Positions 16,657 to 25,838 of a stretch of DNA of 64,000 bases are shown piece by piece; the first letter of the stretch is position 1; each line of letters begins with the position of its first letter. The stretch comes from an uncultured Candidatus Melainabacteria bacterium (GTDB taxonomy: Bacteria; Cyanobacteriota; Vampirovibrionia; Gastranaerophilales; Gastranaerophilaceae). Under the pieces are notes generated by a model. That model had not been told where the DNA came from and ran no database searches. It worked only from the letters and a program-made list of their open reading frames with translations. The stretch lies in assembly GCA_934718275.1 (NCBI GenBank), contig CAKUZD010000002.1, positions 62,001 to 126,000 on the forward strand. The letters are read 5' to 3'. The position numbers were made by a program, and so were the translations under genes.

Positions 16657-17516
16657 ATGAAAAATTTGTTGAATAATCAAAATCTCCCAAAACCTCTAGT
16701 TGATGGCTTTTTGTCGGGGGGGGGGCAAGTTGCGCGAATTCTTTATTAGGTAAACACTTTAGTTTTTGTCGTTTTACGGAAGGATTCACGTTAGCAGAAG
16801 TTTTAATTACTTTAGGTGTTATAGGAGTTGTTGCTGCTATGACGTTGCCATCAATTATACAAAATTATCAAAGAAAAGCATTAGAAACTCAGTTTAAAGC
16901 CGCGCATTCCATAATCTCTCAAGCATTATTGAGTACGCAAAGAGAGTTGGAAGTCCCTTCATTATATGATGAATATACCGCGCTTGATAGAAGCACCGGA
17001 GAATATTACAAAGCCCAAACTTATATTGATGCTTTTTATAAGCAGCTAAGAGTTGTGAAAAATCTTTCAGTAGAAGAAATTCCAGAGTATTCAATATATT
17101 CTGATAGAGGAATTAAGTATAAAGCCTCAAACACGTCTTATTCAGTTACATACCCTGATGCAGTGTTGCCAAACGGAATGATTATAAAAACTGCTGTTCA
17201 GGGTTCTATGACCGGTAAAAAAATTCTTTTTATAGTTGATATTAATGGAATAAAAAAACCAAATCGTTATGGTCATGATTTATTTTCATTTTCTATAATG
17301 AGTTCGGATGATAAACTGGTTGGTGAGAAAAAAACTAGAGATTATACGGAAGAAGAACTGAAAGAGCTTAATAGTGAATTTAATGATTTACTTGGGGTTC
17401 CGTGTTCCAGAAATTCAAAACAAGCTGTAAATGGAGCAGGTTGTACTTGGTATGCCATAAATAATATTTGTCCTGATGATAGTTCAAAAGGTTATTGGGA
17501 TTGCCTTCCAAGGTAA
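16657..17516 (+). CDS. Prepilin-like protein interrupted at a G10 tract (candidate phase-variable)
   Basis: The upstream frame starts at ATG 16657 (AGAGG upstream) and runs MKNLLNNQNLPKPLVDGF to Ser, then a G10 tract. As assembled it stops 8 codons later (GGGQVARILY, TAG). Adding one G, or deleting two, would join it to the downstream frame, giving GGGASCANSLL...CRFTEGFTLAEVLITLG, a full prepilin processing site and hydrophobic helix. The joined product would be 286 residues. The downstream body has DINGIKKPNRYGHDLF and a Cys-rich C-terminus (GVPCSRN..GAGCTWY..NICPDD..WDCLPR). The helix-encoding part has no other good start. Either slipped-strand switching or a homopolymer assembly error explains it; as given it is OFF. 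Confidence 0.75.
16716..16725. repeat. Poly-G tract (G10) in prepilin gene
   Basis: Ten consecutive G, flanked TTTTTGTC and CAAGTTGC, lie inside the leader-coding part of the prepilin. It is one of only two such tracts in this AT-rich window. Confidence 0.95.
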
Positions 17517-17542
17517 AAAATAATTATTATGGTGATAAAAAA

Positions 17543-17570
17543 CCGAAGTATCACAATTGTGATACTTCGG
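17543..17570 (-). terminator. Perfect 28-bp palindrome, terminator of the DHA2 exporter
   Basis: CCGAAGTATCACAA paired with TTGTGATACTTCGG, with no spacer. On the minus strand it is followed by T6. It sits between convergent genes and may serve both. Confidence 0.8.
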
Positions 17571-17603
17571 TCTTAATGTTGTTATTTGTATCAATTAGTT
17601 TTT

Positions 17604-19139
17604 TTAATTATGTTTTTTAGAGCTAATTAGCAATACGAGTGGAATAATTACAAATGCTGCAATTCCAAAATATCTGAAAGTTTCAACATATCCCCACAAG
17701 CTGGCTTGTTGTATAAGTTGACCATAAACTATATTTTCCGCCATGTGTTTAGCATTGGCTAAATCTGTGTTTGCCATAAATGCTGCTGCCATTGTGCTTA
17801 TTTTTTGAACATAAGCATCGCTTGTAAAATTCAAATGTCCTACCATCATCATTTGATGTACTTGAGAAAATCTTGAAATCATTGTTGTAGCAACAGAAGT
17901 TCCAATTGCAGCGCCGATATTTTTTAATAAATTTTGTACGCCTGCGGCATTTGTTTGTTCATCGTTGGTTAAAGTGCTACAAGATAAATTCATCATAGGC
18001 ACCATAGCCATAATCATTCCAAGACCGAATACAAAGTTTGGAAGTATAATATCAACGAGGGCTATATTGGTGTTAATTTCTCCAAACATTAACCCGCCAA
18101 TTCCAAGAATAATTAATCCTGCTATGATTAAAGGTTTTGCTCCAACTTTTGGAGTTAAAACTCCACAAAGTATTGTCGCTAAAAGGCAACCTCCTCCTCT
18201 TGGTACCATTGAGATACCACTTAAAAATGAAGTATAGCCCATTAACCTTTGTAACATAGATGGTAGAATTGCTGCAGAAGCCATCATTACCCCCATTAGT
18301 ACCATGAGAACAATAGTTCCGAAGAAAAAGTTTCCATCTTTCATAATTGATAAATCTATAAGAGGTTTTTTCTTTTTTATTTGAATTGTAAAGAAAGCTA
18401 CCATCGCAATCATTGATATCGCAAAGGTTTTGCAAATCCATGCGGCAGAAAACCAATCTGCATCGTTACCTTTGTCCAGTACGATTTGTAGGGTTAAAAG
18501 CCAAATGCATAAGAAGAAAAAGCCGGAATAGTCCATTGAAACGTTCTTTTGTTTTTTAGCATAATCAGGGTCAAATACTAAATTTTTTGTAAGGTGAAAT
18601 GCCGCAATTCCGAATGGAACGTTGATGAAATATATGAAAGGCCAAGACCAGGTTTCTGTTAACCAACCCCCTAATGCAGGTCCCATTATTGGTGCCATTA
18701 CAACCCCAAGTCCGAATACTGCCATCGCAGCGGAACGTTTTTGGGGTGGAAATATTTCAAAAATTATTGCCTGTGATATTGGCATAATTCCGCCACCACC
18801 AATACCTTGCAAGATACGAGCAAATAAAATCATTGGCATTGATGTTGACAGCCCGCATAAAATTGATGCTATGGTAAATATCGTTATGCTTAACAAGAAA
18901 TAAGCTTTTCTGCCCATAAGTTTTGAAAAGAAGTCTACTGCCGGAATAATTACTCCGCTCGCGACTAAGTAACTTGTAATAATCCAGGTGGATTCATTGT
19001 GGCTTATGGAAAAACTGCCTGCCATGTATGGCAAAGCTACGTTTGAAATTGTTTCATCCAAAGCATACATAAATACGGATATCATTACCGGAATCATGAC
19101 AATCCACGGATTAATATTTGGATGGGTTTTATTGTGCAT
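17604..19139 (-). CDS. DHA2-family (EmrB/QacA) multidrug exporter
   Basis: This 511-residue major facilitator protein has about 14 membrane helices. N-terminal motif D1-like LDETISNVALPYMAG, motif A region DFFSKLMGRKAYF, motif B-like RILQGIGGGG and motif C GLGVVMAPIMGPALGGWL are all present. This is the EmrB/QacA (14-TMS, proton antiport) subtype. No EmrA-type membrane-fusion gene adjoins it, so outer-membrane coupling is not shown. RBS GGAGAG. Substrates cannot be predicted from the sequence. Confidence 0.92.
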   Translation of the reverse strand: MHNKTHPNINPWIVMIPVMISVFMYALDETISNVALPYMAGSFSISHNESTWIITSYLVASGVIIPAVDFFSKLMGRKAYFLLSITIFTIASILCGLSTSMPMILFARILQGIGGGGIMPISQAIIFEIFPPQKRSAAMAVFGLGVVMAPIMGPALGGWLTETWSWPFIYFINVPFGIAAFHLTKNLVFDPDYAKKQKNVSMDYSGFFFLCIWLLTLQIVLDKGNDADWFSAAWICKTFAISMIAMVAFFTIQIKKKKPLIDLSIMKDGNFFFGTIVLMVLMGVMMASAAILPSMLQRLMGYTSFLSGISMVPRGGGCLLATILCGVLTPKVGAKPLIIAGLIILGIGGLMFGEINTNIALVDIILPNFVFGLGMIMAMVPMMNLSCSTLTNDEQTNAAGVQNLLKNIGAAIGTSVATTMISRFSQVHQMMMVGHLNFTSDAYVQKISTMAAAFMANTDLANAKHMAENIVYGQLIQQASLWGYVETFRYFGIAAFVIIPLVLLISSKKHN

Positions 19140-19439
19140 ATTTTTCTCTCCATTTATATTTTTTTAGAGCATGACTTTAGCCTGTATCAATAGTTTTAAA
19201 CCATGCTTTGCAGGCATGCCCCTTGGGTTTTGTGTGATTGCAGGATAAATCCTTTTAATAATATTAAATAATGAAAAAAATATTAAAGCAATAAAACAAA
19301 TTATGAAGAAATTTTAATCTCTGTTAGCCTTGCAGAATAAAGATAAACCCAAAAATCAATCTTTCTAATTCCATTAATCTATTGCATTGTGAACTTTAAA
19401 TGATGTATTATATTAATACGAATAGATAAATGAGATTTG

Positions 19440-19542
19440 GAAAAATAACAGATTGAGCGATCTTGGAATAGCTTGGTAGGTCAAACTTTTCAGGGTAGGG
19501 GTAGCCCGGTGGGCAAATTCGCAGTGAAGGAGATTAGATAAA
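19440..19542 (+). promoter_or_regulatory. Leader region of nrdD, unassigned
   Basis: The 403 bp between the exporter and nrdD hold no gene. Its last 100 bp are less AT-rich than the surroundings and include a short GCCC-GGT-GGGC hairpin (about 19504-19514), ending with GAAGGAG before the ATG. I could not match it to a known riboswitch or to an NrdR-box pair. It may be a structured leader. Confidence 0.3.
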
Positions 19543-21789
19543 ATGCAGAACAATATTTTAGACAATAATAAGATTGTAAATCTTACACCATTAACATCTA
19601 AAAAATCAGTTTCGAATGCGACAGTTCCGACTGAATTAAGAAGTTTGAAAGAACATGCTATTGCAAGTAAAATTGTAGTGATTAAAAAAGATGGAACTAG
19701 GGAAGATTATAATTTCCAAAAGATAGTTAACGCTGTAAAAAAATCTGCCGGCAGAGTCATGATTTCTCTTTCTGATGAGGACTTCAGCGACTTGGCTGAA
19801 TATGTTGAAAGTGAACTTGCTAATCTTGGCTCTAGAGAAATTAGTATTGCGCAAATGCATGATATAGTTGAAAGCGCTCTTGAGGATGTTAGCCCTAAAA
19901 TTGCAAGAAGTTACAGAAACTATCGTAACTATAAAAAGGATTTCGTTCACATGCTTGACAAAGTTTATCAAGAAAGTCAAAAGATTATGTACATCGGCGA
20001 TAAAGAGAATTCTAATGCCGACTCTGCTCTTGTATCTACAAAACGCTCTTTGATTTTTAACGAATTGAATAAGGAATTATATAAGAAATTTTTCTTGAAT
20101 GTTGAAGAACTTCAAGCAATTAATGATGGTTATATTTACATTCATGATATGTCTGCAAGACGTGATACAATGAATTGTTGCTTATTTGATGTTGCCTCTG
20201 TTTTAAAAGGCGGATTTGAAATGGGTAACTTGTGGTATAACGAACCAAAATCTTTGAATGTTGCTTTTGATGTAATCGGTGATATTACAATGGCAGCAGC
20301 AAGTCAACAATATGGTGGTTTTACGTTGCCGGAAGTTGATAAAATTCTTGCGCCTTATGCTCAGAAAACTTATGATGAAAGTTATGCAAAATATATTGAT
20401 ATGGGAATTTCTCCTGAAAAAGCTGAAATTCAGGCTACAAAAGATGTAGAAAAAGATTTCCACGATGGCTTCCAAGGATGGGAATATAAATTCAATACAG
20501 TTGCTTCAAGCAGAGGTGATTATCCGTTTATTACCGTTAGTGCAGGTTTGGGACAGTCTAAGTTTGAAAAAATGGCTACTATAATTATGCTTAATGTAAG
20601 ACGTGACGGACAAGGTAAAAAATCTTGTAAAAAACCTGTTTTATTCCCTAAAATTGTATTCTTATTTGATAAAGATTTACATGGAAAAGGTAAACCGTTA
20701 GAAGATGTTTACAATGCAGGTATTGAATGTTCTAAGAAAGCTATGTATCCTGATTGGTTGTCATTGACCGGTGAAGGCTATGTCGCTTCTATGTATAAAC
20801 AGTATGGTAAAGTTGTTTCTCCAATGGGTTGCAGAGCATTTCTTTCTCCTTGGTATGAAAGAGGTGGAATGCACAAAGCTGATGAAAATGATAAACCTGT
20901 TTTTGTTGGAAGATTTAATATTGGTGCTATTAGCTTACACTTGCCTTTGATTTATGCAAAGGCTCAAAAAGAAAGCAAGGATTTTTATGAAGTTCTTGAT
21001 TACTATATGGAATTAATCAGAAGAATTCATATTAGAACTTATGATTATCTTGGAGAAATGAAAGCTTCTACTAACCCTTTGGCTTATTGCGAAGGTGGTT
21101 TCTTGGGAGGTAACTTAGGTATCCATGATAAGATTAAACCGGTATTGAAGTCTGCTACAGCTTCATTTGGTATTACTGCATTGAATGAATTACAAGAGCT
21201 TTATAACGGAAAATCATTGGCTGAAGATGGAGCTTTTGCTTTGGAAGTAATGGAATATATTAATAAGAAAGTTGATGAATTCAAAGAAAAAGACGGATAT
21301 CTTTACGCAATATATGGTACTCCTGCTGAAAACCTTTGTGGATTACAAGTAAAACAGTTTAGAAAAAAATACGGTATTGTGAAAAATGTGTCTGATAGAG
21401 GATATGTTTCAAACAGTTTCCACTGTCATGTTTCAGAAAAAATTTCTCCTATTCAAAAGCAAGATTTGGAAAAACGTTTTTGGGACTTGTTGAATGGTGG
21501 TAAGATTCAGTACGTAAAATATCCTGTTTCATATAACACAGGTGCAATTGAGACTCTTGTTAACCGTGCTATGGACTTAGGTTTTTATGAAGGTGTAAAT
21601 TTGGCTCTTTCATATTGTGATGATTGCGGACACCAAGAATTGAATATGGATGTTTGTCCTAAATGTGGCAGCAGAAATTTAACCAAAATAGATAGAATGA
21701 ATGGTTATCTTTCTTATTCAAGAGTAAAAGGTGATACTCGTTTAAATCAAGCTAAGATGGAAGAAATTAAAGATAGAGTGAGCATGTAA
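19543..21789 (+). CDS. nrdD: Anaerobic ribonucleoside-triphosphate reductase
   Basis: This oxygen-sensitive class III reductase makes dNTPs from NTPs with formate as reductant. The 748 residues show an N-terminal ATP-cone (VVIKKDGTREDYNFQKIVNAV, about 45-140), the active-site MNCC (C212/C213 region), the SSRGDYPFITVS and SPMGCRAFLSPWYERGG motifs, a C-terminal zinc site CDDCGHQ...CPKCGS, and the glycyl-radical loop RMNGYLSYSR with G721. The usual loop is RVxGYL; N replaces Cys/Ser here. The stop overlaps the nrdG start (TAATG). Together with hcp it marks an anaerobe. Confidence 0.97.
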   Translation: MQNNILDNNKIVNLTPLTSKKSVSNATVPTELRSLKEHAIASKIVVIKKDGTREDYNFQKIVNAVKKSAGRVMISLSDEDFSDLAEYVESELANLGSREISIAQMHDIVESALEDVSPKIARSYRNYRNYKKDFVHMLDKVYQESQKIMYIGDKENSNADSALVSTKRSLIFNELNKELYKKFFLNVEELQAINDGYIYIHDMSARRDTMNCCLFDVASVLKGGFEMGNLWYNEPKSLNVAFDVIGDITMAAASQQYGGFTLPEVDKILAPYAQKTYDESYAKYIDMGISPEKAEIQATKDVEKDFHDGFQGWEYKFNTVASSRGDYPFITVSAGLGQSKFEKMATIIMLNVRRDGQGKKSCKKPVLFPKIVFLFDKDLHGKGKPLEDVYNAGIECSKKAMYPDWLSLTGEGYVASMYKQYGKVVSPMGCRAFLSPWYERGGMHKADENDKPVFVGRFNIGAISLHLPLIYAKAQKESKDFYEVLDYYMELIRRIHIRTYDYLGEMKASTNPLAYCEGGFLGGNLGIHDKIKPVLKSATASFGITALNELQELYNGKSLAEDGAFALEVMEYINKKVDEFKEKDGYLYAIYGTPAENLCGLQVKQFRKKYGIVKNVSDRGYVSNSFHCHVSEKISPIQKQDLEKRFWDLLNGGKIQYVKYPVSYNTGAIETLVNRAMDLGFYEGVNLALSYCDDCGHQELNMDVCPKCGSRNLTKIDRMNGYLSYSRVKGDTRLNQAKMEEIKDRVSM

Positions 21790-22280
21790 TGAGATATCAC
21801 AACATAACAAAAGAAGATATGCTTAATGGCGAGGGCTTGCGGTCTGTTTTGTGGCTTGCCGGTTGTACTCATCATTGTAAAAATTGTCAAAACCCTATTA
21901 CTTGGGATATAAATGGTGGAATTCCGTTTGATAAGGCTGCTAAGCAAGAGTTGTTTGAGTCTTTGGAACCTGATTATGTTTCCGGAATTACTTTTAGTGG
22001 TGGAGACCCTTTACATCCTCAAAACAGAAAAGAAGTTTTTGCTTTAGCTAAAGAGATAAAAGAAAAATTCCCGACTAAAACGGTTTGGTTATATTCCGGA
22101 TTTTCGTGGGAAGAATTCAATAATATTCCTGAAGTAAAATATTTGGATGTAGTTGCTGATGGTGAATTTATAGAGGAGTTGAAGGATGTAAGATTGCCTT
22201 GGGTTGGAAGTTCTAACCAAAGGGTGATTGATGTTCAAAAAACTCTTGCAACAGGCGAAGTTTGCTTGTACAAAAGTTAG
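21789..22280 (+). CDS. nrdG: Anaerobic ribonucleotide reductase activating protein
   Basis: This 163-residue radical SAM enzyme generates the glycyl radical on NrdD. Cluster motif CTHHCKNC (C26, C30, C33), then the TFSGGDPL motif and VWLYSGFSWEE. The start overlaps the nrdD stop by one base, so the two are translationally coupled in one operon. Length is typical for NrdG. Confidence 0.96.
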   Translation: MRYHNITKEDMLNGEGLRSVLWLAGCTHHCKNCQNPITWDINGGIPFDKAAKQELFESLEPDYVSGITFSGGDPLHPQNRKEVFALAKEIKEKFPTKTVWLYSGFSWEEFNNIPEVKYLDVVADGEFIEELKDVRLPWVGSSNQRVIDVQKTLATGEVCLYKS

Positions 22281-22284
22281 GATA

Positions 22285-22975
22285 AAAAAATTTTGTACTA
22301 GGGTTTCGTCATGTTGAGGCGAAGCCGAAACATCGCATGGTTGGTGAAATGTTTTAGTAGATTCTTCGCTTTGCTCACAAAGACTATTAATCTTATAGTT
22401 CTATTGAGTTGTCCTTCGCGGACGGCGGGAACTTTTTATGAAAAAAGTTCCCGCCGTCCACACGCTTCATTCACTAATAACTAGTAAGTTCAATATAAAA
22501 ACAGTCAAACTCGCTTCACTCAAACAATGACTGTTTTTGTCATTTATTTCACTAACAAGTTATTGTTCATTCCGCTATCGTGGCATTGTAGAATCCCTCA
22601 CCATACCCTGCTTGGTTTGTTTGTCCTCAGCTCATTTAAAACCTCACCCTAACCCTCTCCTAATTTAGGAGAGGGAATAGATTCTTCGCTTCGCTCAGGA
22701 TGACCATGATTATTGTGCTCTCGCCCTTTAGGGGAGAGAGAGTAGGCGTTTGAGCAACGCGAATTACGCATACGAGAGAGGGGCTTGACTTGATTCAGAG
22801 TCTATCAATTATATTCTCTCCTTCAATTAGGGATAGTTAGAGATGGTAAACTAACAATAATTAGACTAAATTAATTAGGGCTAGGGGTATATAGAAGTGT
22901 TGGAAATATGAAATAAAGAAACTCATCTGATAAGGTCTTTTCACGTTTCACTTCTCACTTTTCACTAAAGTTTCA
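22285..22975. repeat. Mosaic intergenic repeat island 2
   Basis: About 690 bp between nrdG and hcp with no supported gene. In order: module A (22306-22384), module C (about 22408-22588, with hairpins GGGAACTTTTT/AAAAAGTTCCC and ACAGTCA/TGACTGT), an A tail (22680-22706), module D (22719-22800) and a diverged module E (22880-22960). The order differs from the other islands. Confidence 0.85.
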
Positions 22976-23076
22976 TTCTATAGCCTTAACGCCATATTGC
23001 ATTTATTCTTAGCCACATTGGGAATGGATAAACAAATTCTCTTTTTTATAATGGCTTTGTATAAGGAGAAAAAATT

Positions 23077-24603
23077 ATGTCTATGTTTTGTTTTCAATGT
23101 GAGCAAACTTTTAAGGGGGAAGGATGTACAATTCAGGGAGTTTGTGGCAAAAAGCCGGATACTGCAAATCTTCAAGACGAATTGACGAGTAGTTTAATTG
23201 AACTTGCCAATTGTGGTGAAAAAAGTGATGAAAATACGGAAATATTAATTGAAGGACTTTTTGTTACGATTACAAATGTGAATTTTGATAATTGTGCTAT
23301 TGCCAAATATCTTGAAAAATCAAAGCAAGCTAAAAAATGTGATACACAGTTTAATGTCAAAACGATTTGGAATTGCGAGGAAGATATTCGTAGTTTAAAA
23401 TCGCTAATATTATTTGGTTTAAAAGGTATGGCAGCTTATGCACATCATGCAAGAGTTCTTGGTTATAAAGACGAGGTTGTTGATGAATATTTTTATGAAG
23501 CTTTGCAGGCTATTGTAAAATTTAATTCAGTAGATGAACTTTTGCCAATGGTTCTAAAAACAGGTGAAATTAACTTAAAATGTATGGAGCTTTTAGATAG
23601 GGCGAATACTGAAACTTATGGAAATCCTGTTCCAACAGTTGTTTCAACAAATATTGAAAAAGGTCCGTTTATTATTGTATCAGGACATGATTTAAAAGAC
23701 TTAGCTTTGTTATTGGAACAGACAAAAGATAAAGGGATAAATGTTTATACCCATGGTGAAATGCTTCCGTGTCACGCTTATCCGGAATTGAAAAAATATT
23801 CTCATTTAAAAGGGAATTTCGGTACAGCTTGGCAAAATCAACAGAAAGAATTTGACAATGTTCCTGCTCCGATTTTATTTACTACAAATTGTATTATGCC
23901 TGTAAAATCAAGTTATAAAGACAGGGTGTTTACGACTTCTGTTGTTGGCTTTCCAGAGTGTAAATATGTTGATAAAGACTTTACTCCTATAATTGAAAAA
24001 GCTTTAGAGCTTGGTGGGTATAAAGAAACAAAAAAAATGACCGGAATAAATGGTGGAGATGCTTTGACTGTCGGTTTTGGACACAATACAGTGTTATCTG
24101 TGGCGGATAAAGTTATTGAAGCTGTAAAATCCGGAGCAATAAAACATATATTCTTGGTTGGAGGCTGTGATGGTGCAAAGGTCGGAAGAAATTATTACAC
24201 AGAATTTGTAAAACTTACACCTAAAGATACATTGATTTTAACTTTAGCTTGCGGAAAATATCGTTTTAATGACATGGATTTGGGTAAAATAGGAGATTTA
24301 CCTAGAATACTTGATATGGGGCAGTGTAATGATGCTTATAGTGCAATCAAAGTTGCAAGCGAATTGGCAAAAGCTTTTGACTGTTCTGTAAATGATTTAC
24401 CTTTGTCCATGGTTATTTCTTGGTATGAGCAAAAAGCTGTTTGTATTTTGCTTACACTTTTGTATCTTGGGATTGAAAATATTCGATTAGGACCTTCACT
24501 TCCTGCATTTGTATCTCCAAATGTTTTGAAAATTCTAGTTAATAAGTTTAAAATAAAACCGATTACAACTCCACAAGAGGATTTAAAAGCAATTTTATCT
24601 TAA
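23077..24603 (+). CDS. hcp: Hybrid cluster protein (hydroxylamine/NO reductase)
   Basis: This 508-residue Hcp has the N-terminal [4Fe-4S] motif C5-X2-C8-X8-C17-X5-C23 (MFCFQCEQTF...GCTIQGVCG), as in class I/III proteins of anaerobes. Later motifs include GHDLKDLALLLEQT, THGEMLPCHAYPELKKYSH, FTTNCIMPV, GFGHNTVLSV, LVGGCDGAK, ACGKYRFN and SWYEQKAVCILLTLL, which carry ligands of the hybrid Fe-S-O cluster. Hcp reduces NO and hydroxylamine and is a nitrosative-stress enzyme. No hcr reductase is adjacent. AAGGAG precedes the ATG; a second ATG lies two codons on. Confidence 0.96.
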   Translation: MSMFCFQCEQTFKGEGCTIQGVCGKKPDTANLQDELTSSLIELANCGEKSDENTEILIEGLFVTITNVNFDNCAIAKYLEKSKQAKKCDTQFNVKTIWNCEEDIRSLKSLILFGLKGMAAYAHHARVLGYKDEVVDEYFYEALQAIVKFNSVDELLPMVLKTGEINLKCMELLDRANTETYGNPVPTVVSTNIEKGPFIIVSGHDLKDLALLLEQTKDKGINVYTHGEMLPCHAYPELKKYSHLKGNFGTAWQNQQKEFDNVPAPILFTTNCIMPVKSSYKDRVFTTSVVGFPECKYVDKDFTPIIEKALELGGYKETKKMTGINGGDALTVGFGHNTVLSVADKVIEAVKSGAIKHIFLVGGCDGAKVGRNYYTEFVKLTPKDTLILTLACGKYRFNDMDLGKIGDLPRILDMGQCNDAYSAIKVASELAKAFDCSVNDLPLSMVISWYEQKAVCILLTLLYLGIENIRLGPSLPAFVSPNVLKILVNKFKIKPITTPQEDLKAILS

Positions 24604-24604
24604 T

Positions 24605-25838
24605 ATTGAAAGTCGAGCCGAAACATCGCATGGTTGGTGAAATGTTTAAGAGATTCTTCGCTTTGCTCAGAATGACGGAATTAATTTTCTTTTTTCATTA
24701 GGGGGAGGGGTATATAAAAGTGTTGGAAATATGAAAGAAAGGAACTTATCGGATAAGGTCTTTTCACGTTTCACTTCTCACTTTTTACTAAAGTCTTGTA
24801 GGGCGGTGGTACCTACCCCGCCAATATTGTAAATCATCAGCTGGATTCTTTCGGGCAAAGCCCCCAGAATGACCGTGGTTATTATACTCAGAGTTTCGTC
24901 ATGTTGAGGCGGAGCCGAAACATCGCATGGTTGGTAAAATATTTAGGAGATTCTTCGCTTCGCTCGCAATGACAGTAAAACCTTATTGCCCTATCGCCCT
25001 AATGCCTTAATTGGTTGTCCTTCGCGGACGGCGGGAACTTTTTATGTAAAAAGTTCCACAAAACCATCCACACGCTTCATTCACTAATAACTAGTAAGTT
25101 CAATATAAAAACAGTCAAACTCGCTTCGCTCAAACAATGACTGTTTTTGTTGTTTATTTCACTAACAAGTTATTGTTTATTCCGCTATCGTGGCATTTAT
25201 GTTATTATGTTCTCTCCCTCGGTTAGGGAGAGTTAGAGAGGGTAAACAATCTAGTCTTGTATGGCTAGTGGGTACCTACCCCGCCAATATTTGGGGCATT
25301 TAATCGGCTGGATTCTTTCGGGCAAAGCCCTCAGAATGACCGAGGCTGTTATATTCAGGATTTCGTCATGTTGAGGTGAAACCGAAACATCGCATGGTTG
25401 GTGAAATGTTTTAGGAGATTCTTCGCTTCGCTCACAATGACAGTAAAACCTTATTGCCCTATCGCCCTAATGCCTTAATTGGTTGTCCTTCGCGGACGGC
25501 GGGAACTTTTTATGTAAAAAGTTCCACAAAACCATCCACACGCTTCATTCACTAATAACTAGTAAGTTCAATAAGAAAACAGTCAAACTCGCTTCGCTCA
25601 AACAATGACTGTTTTTGTTGTTTATTTCACTAACAAGTTATTGTTTATTCCGCTATCGTGGCATTTATGTTATTATGTTCTCTCCCTCGGTTAGGGAGAG
25701 TTAGAGAGGGTAAACAATCTAGTCTTGTATGGCTAGTGGGTACCTACCCCGCCAATATTTGGCATTTAATCGGCTGGATTCTTTCAGGCAAAGCCCTCAC
25801 AAAGACTATTAATCTTATTGCCCTAATGCCTTATTTAA
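24605..25838. repeat. Mosaic intergenic repeat island 3 with a 467-468 bp tandem duplication
   Basis: About 1.2 kb with no supported gene between hcp and the giant hydrolase. It starts with partial A (24611-24676), E (24710-24783) and B (24795-24880). A unit A-C-B of about 467 bp (24894-25360) is then repeated directly (25361 to about 25806), nearly identical over most of its length. An ATG frame crossing 25658-25852 is an accident of the repeat. Confidence 0.87.

Noticed and set aside
19440..19542. ZTP or cobalamin riboswitch before nrdD
   Set aside because: Only the GGTGGGCA-like piece resembles a ZTP motif; the 5' conserved part and the B12 box are absent.
24894..25838. CRISPR array
   Set aside because: The repeats are two long near-identical units without short regular repeats, unique spacers or cas genes.
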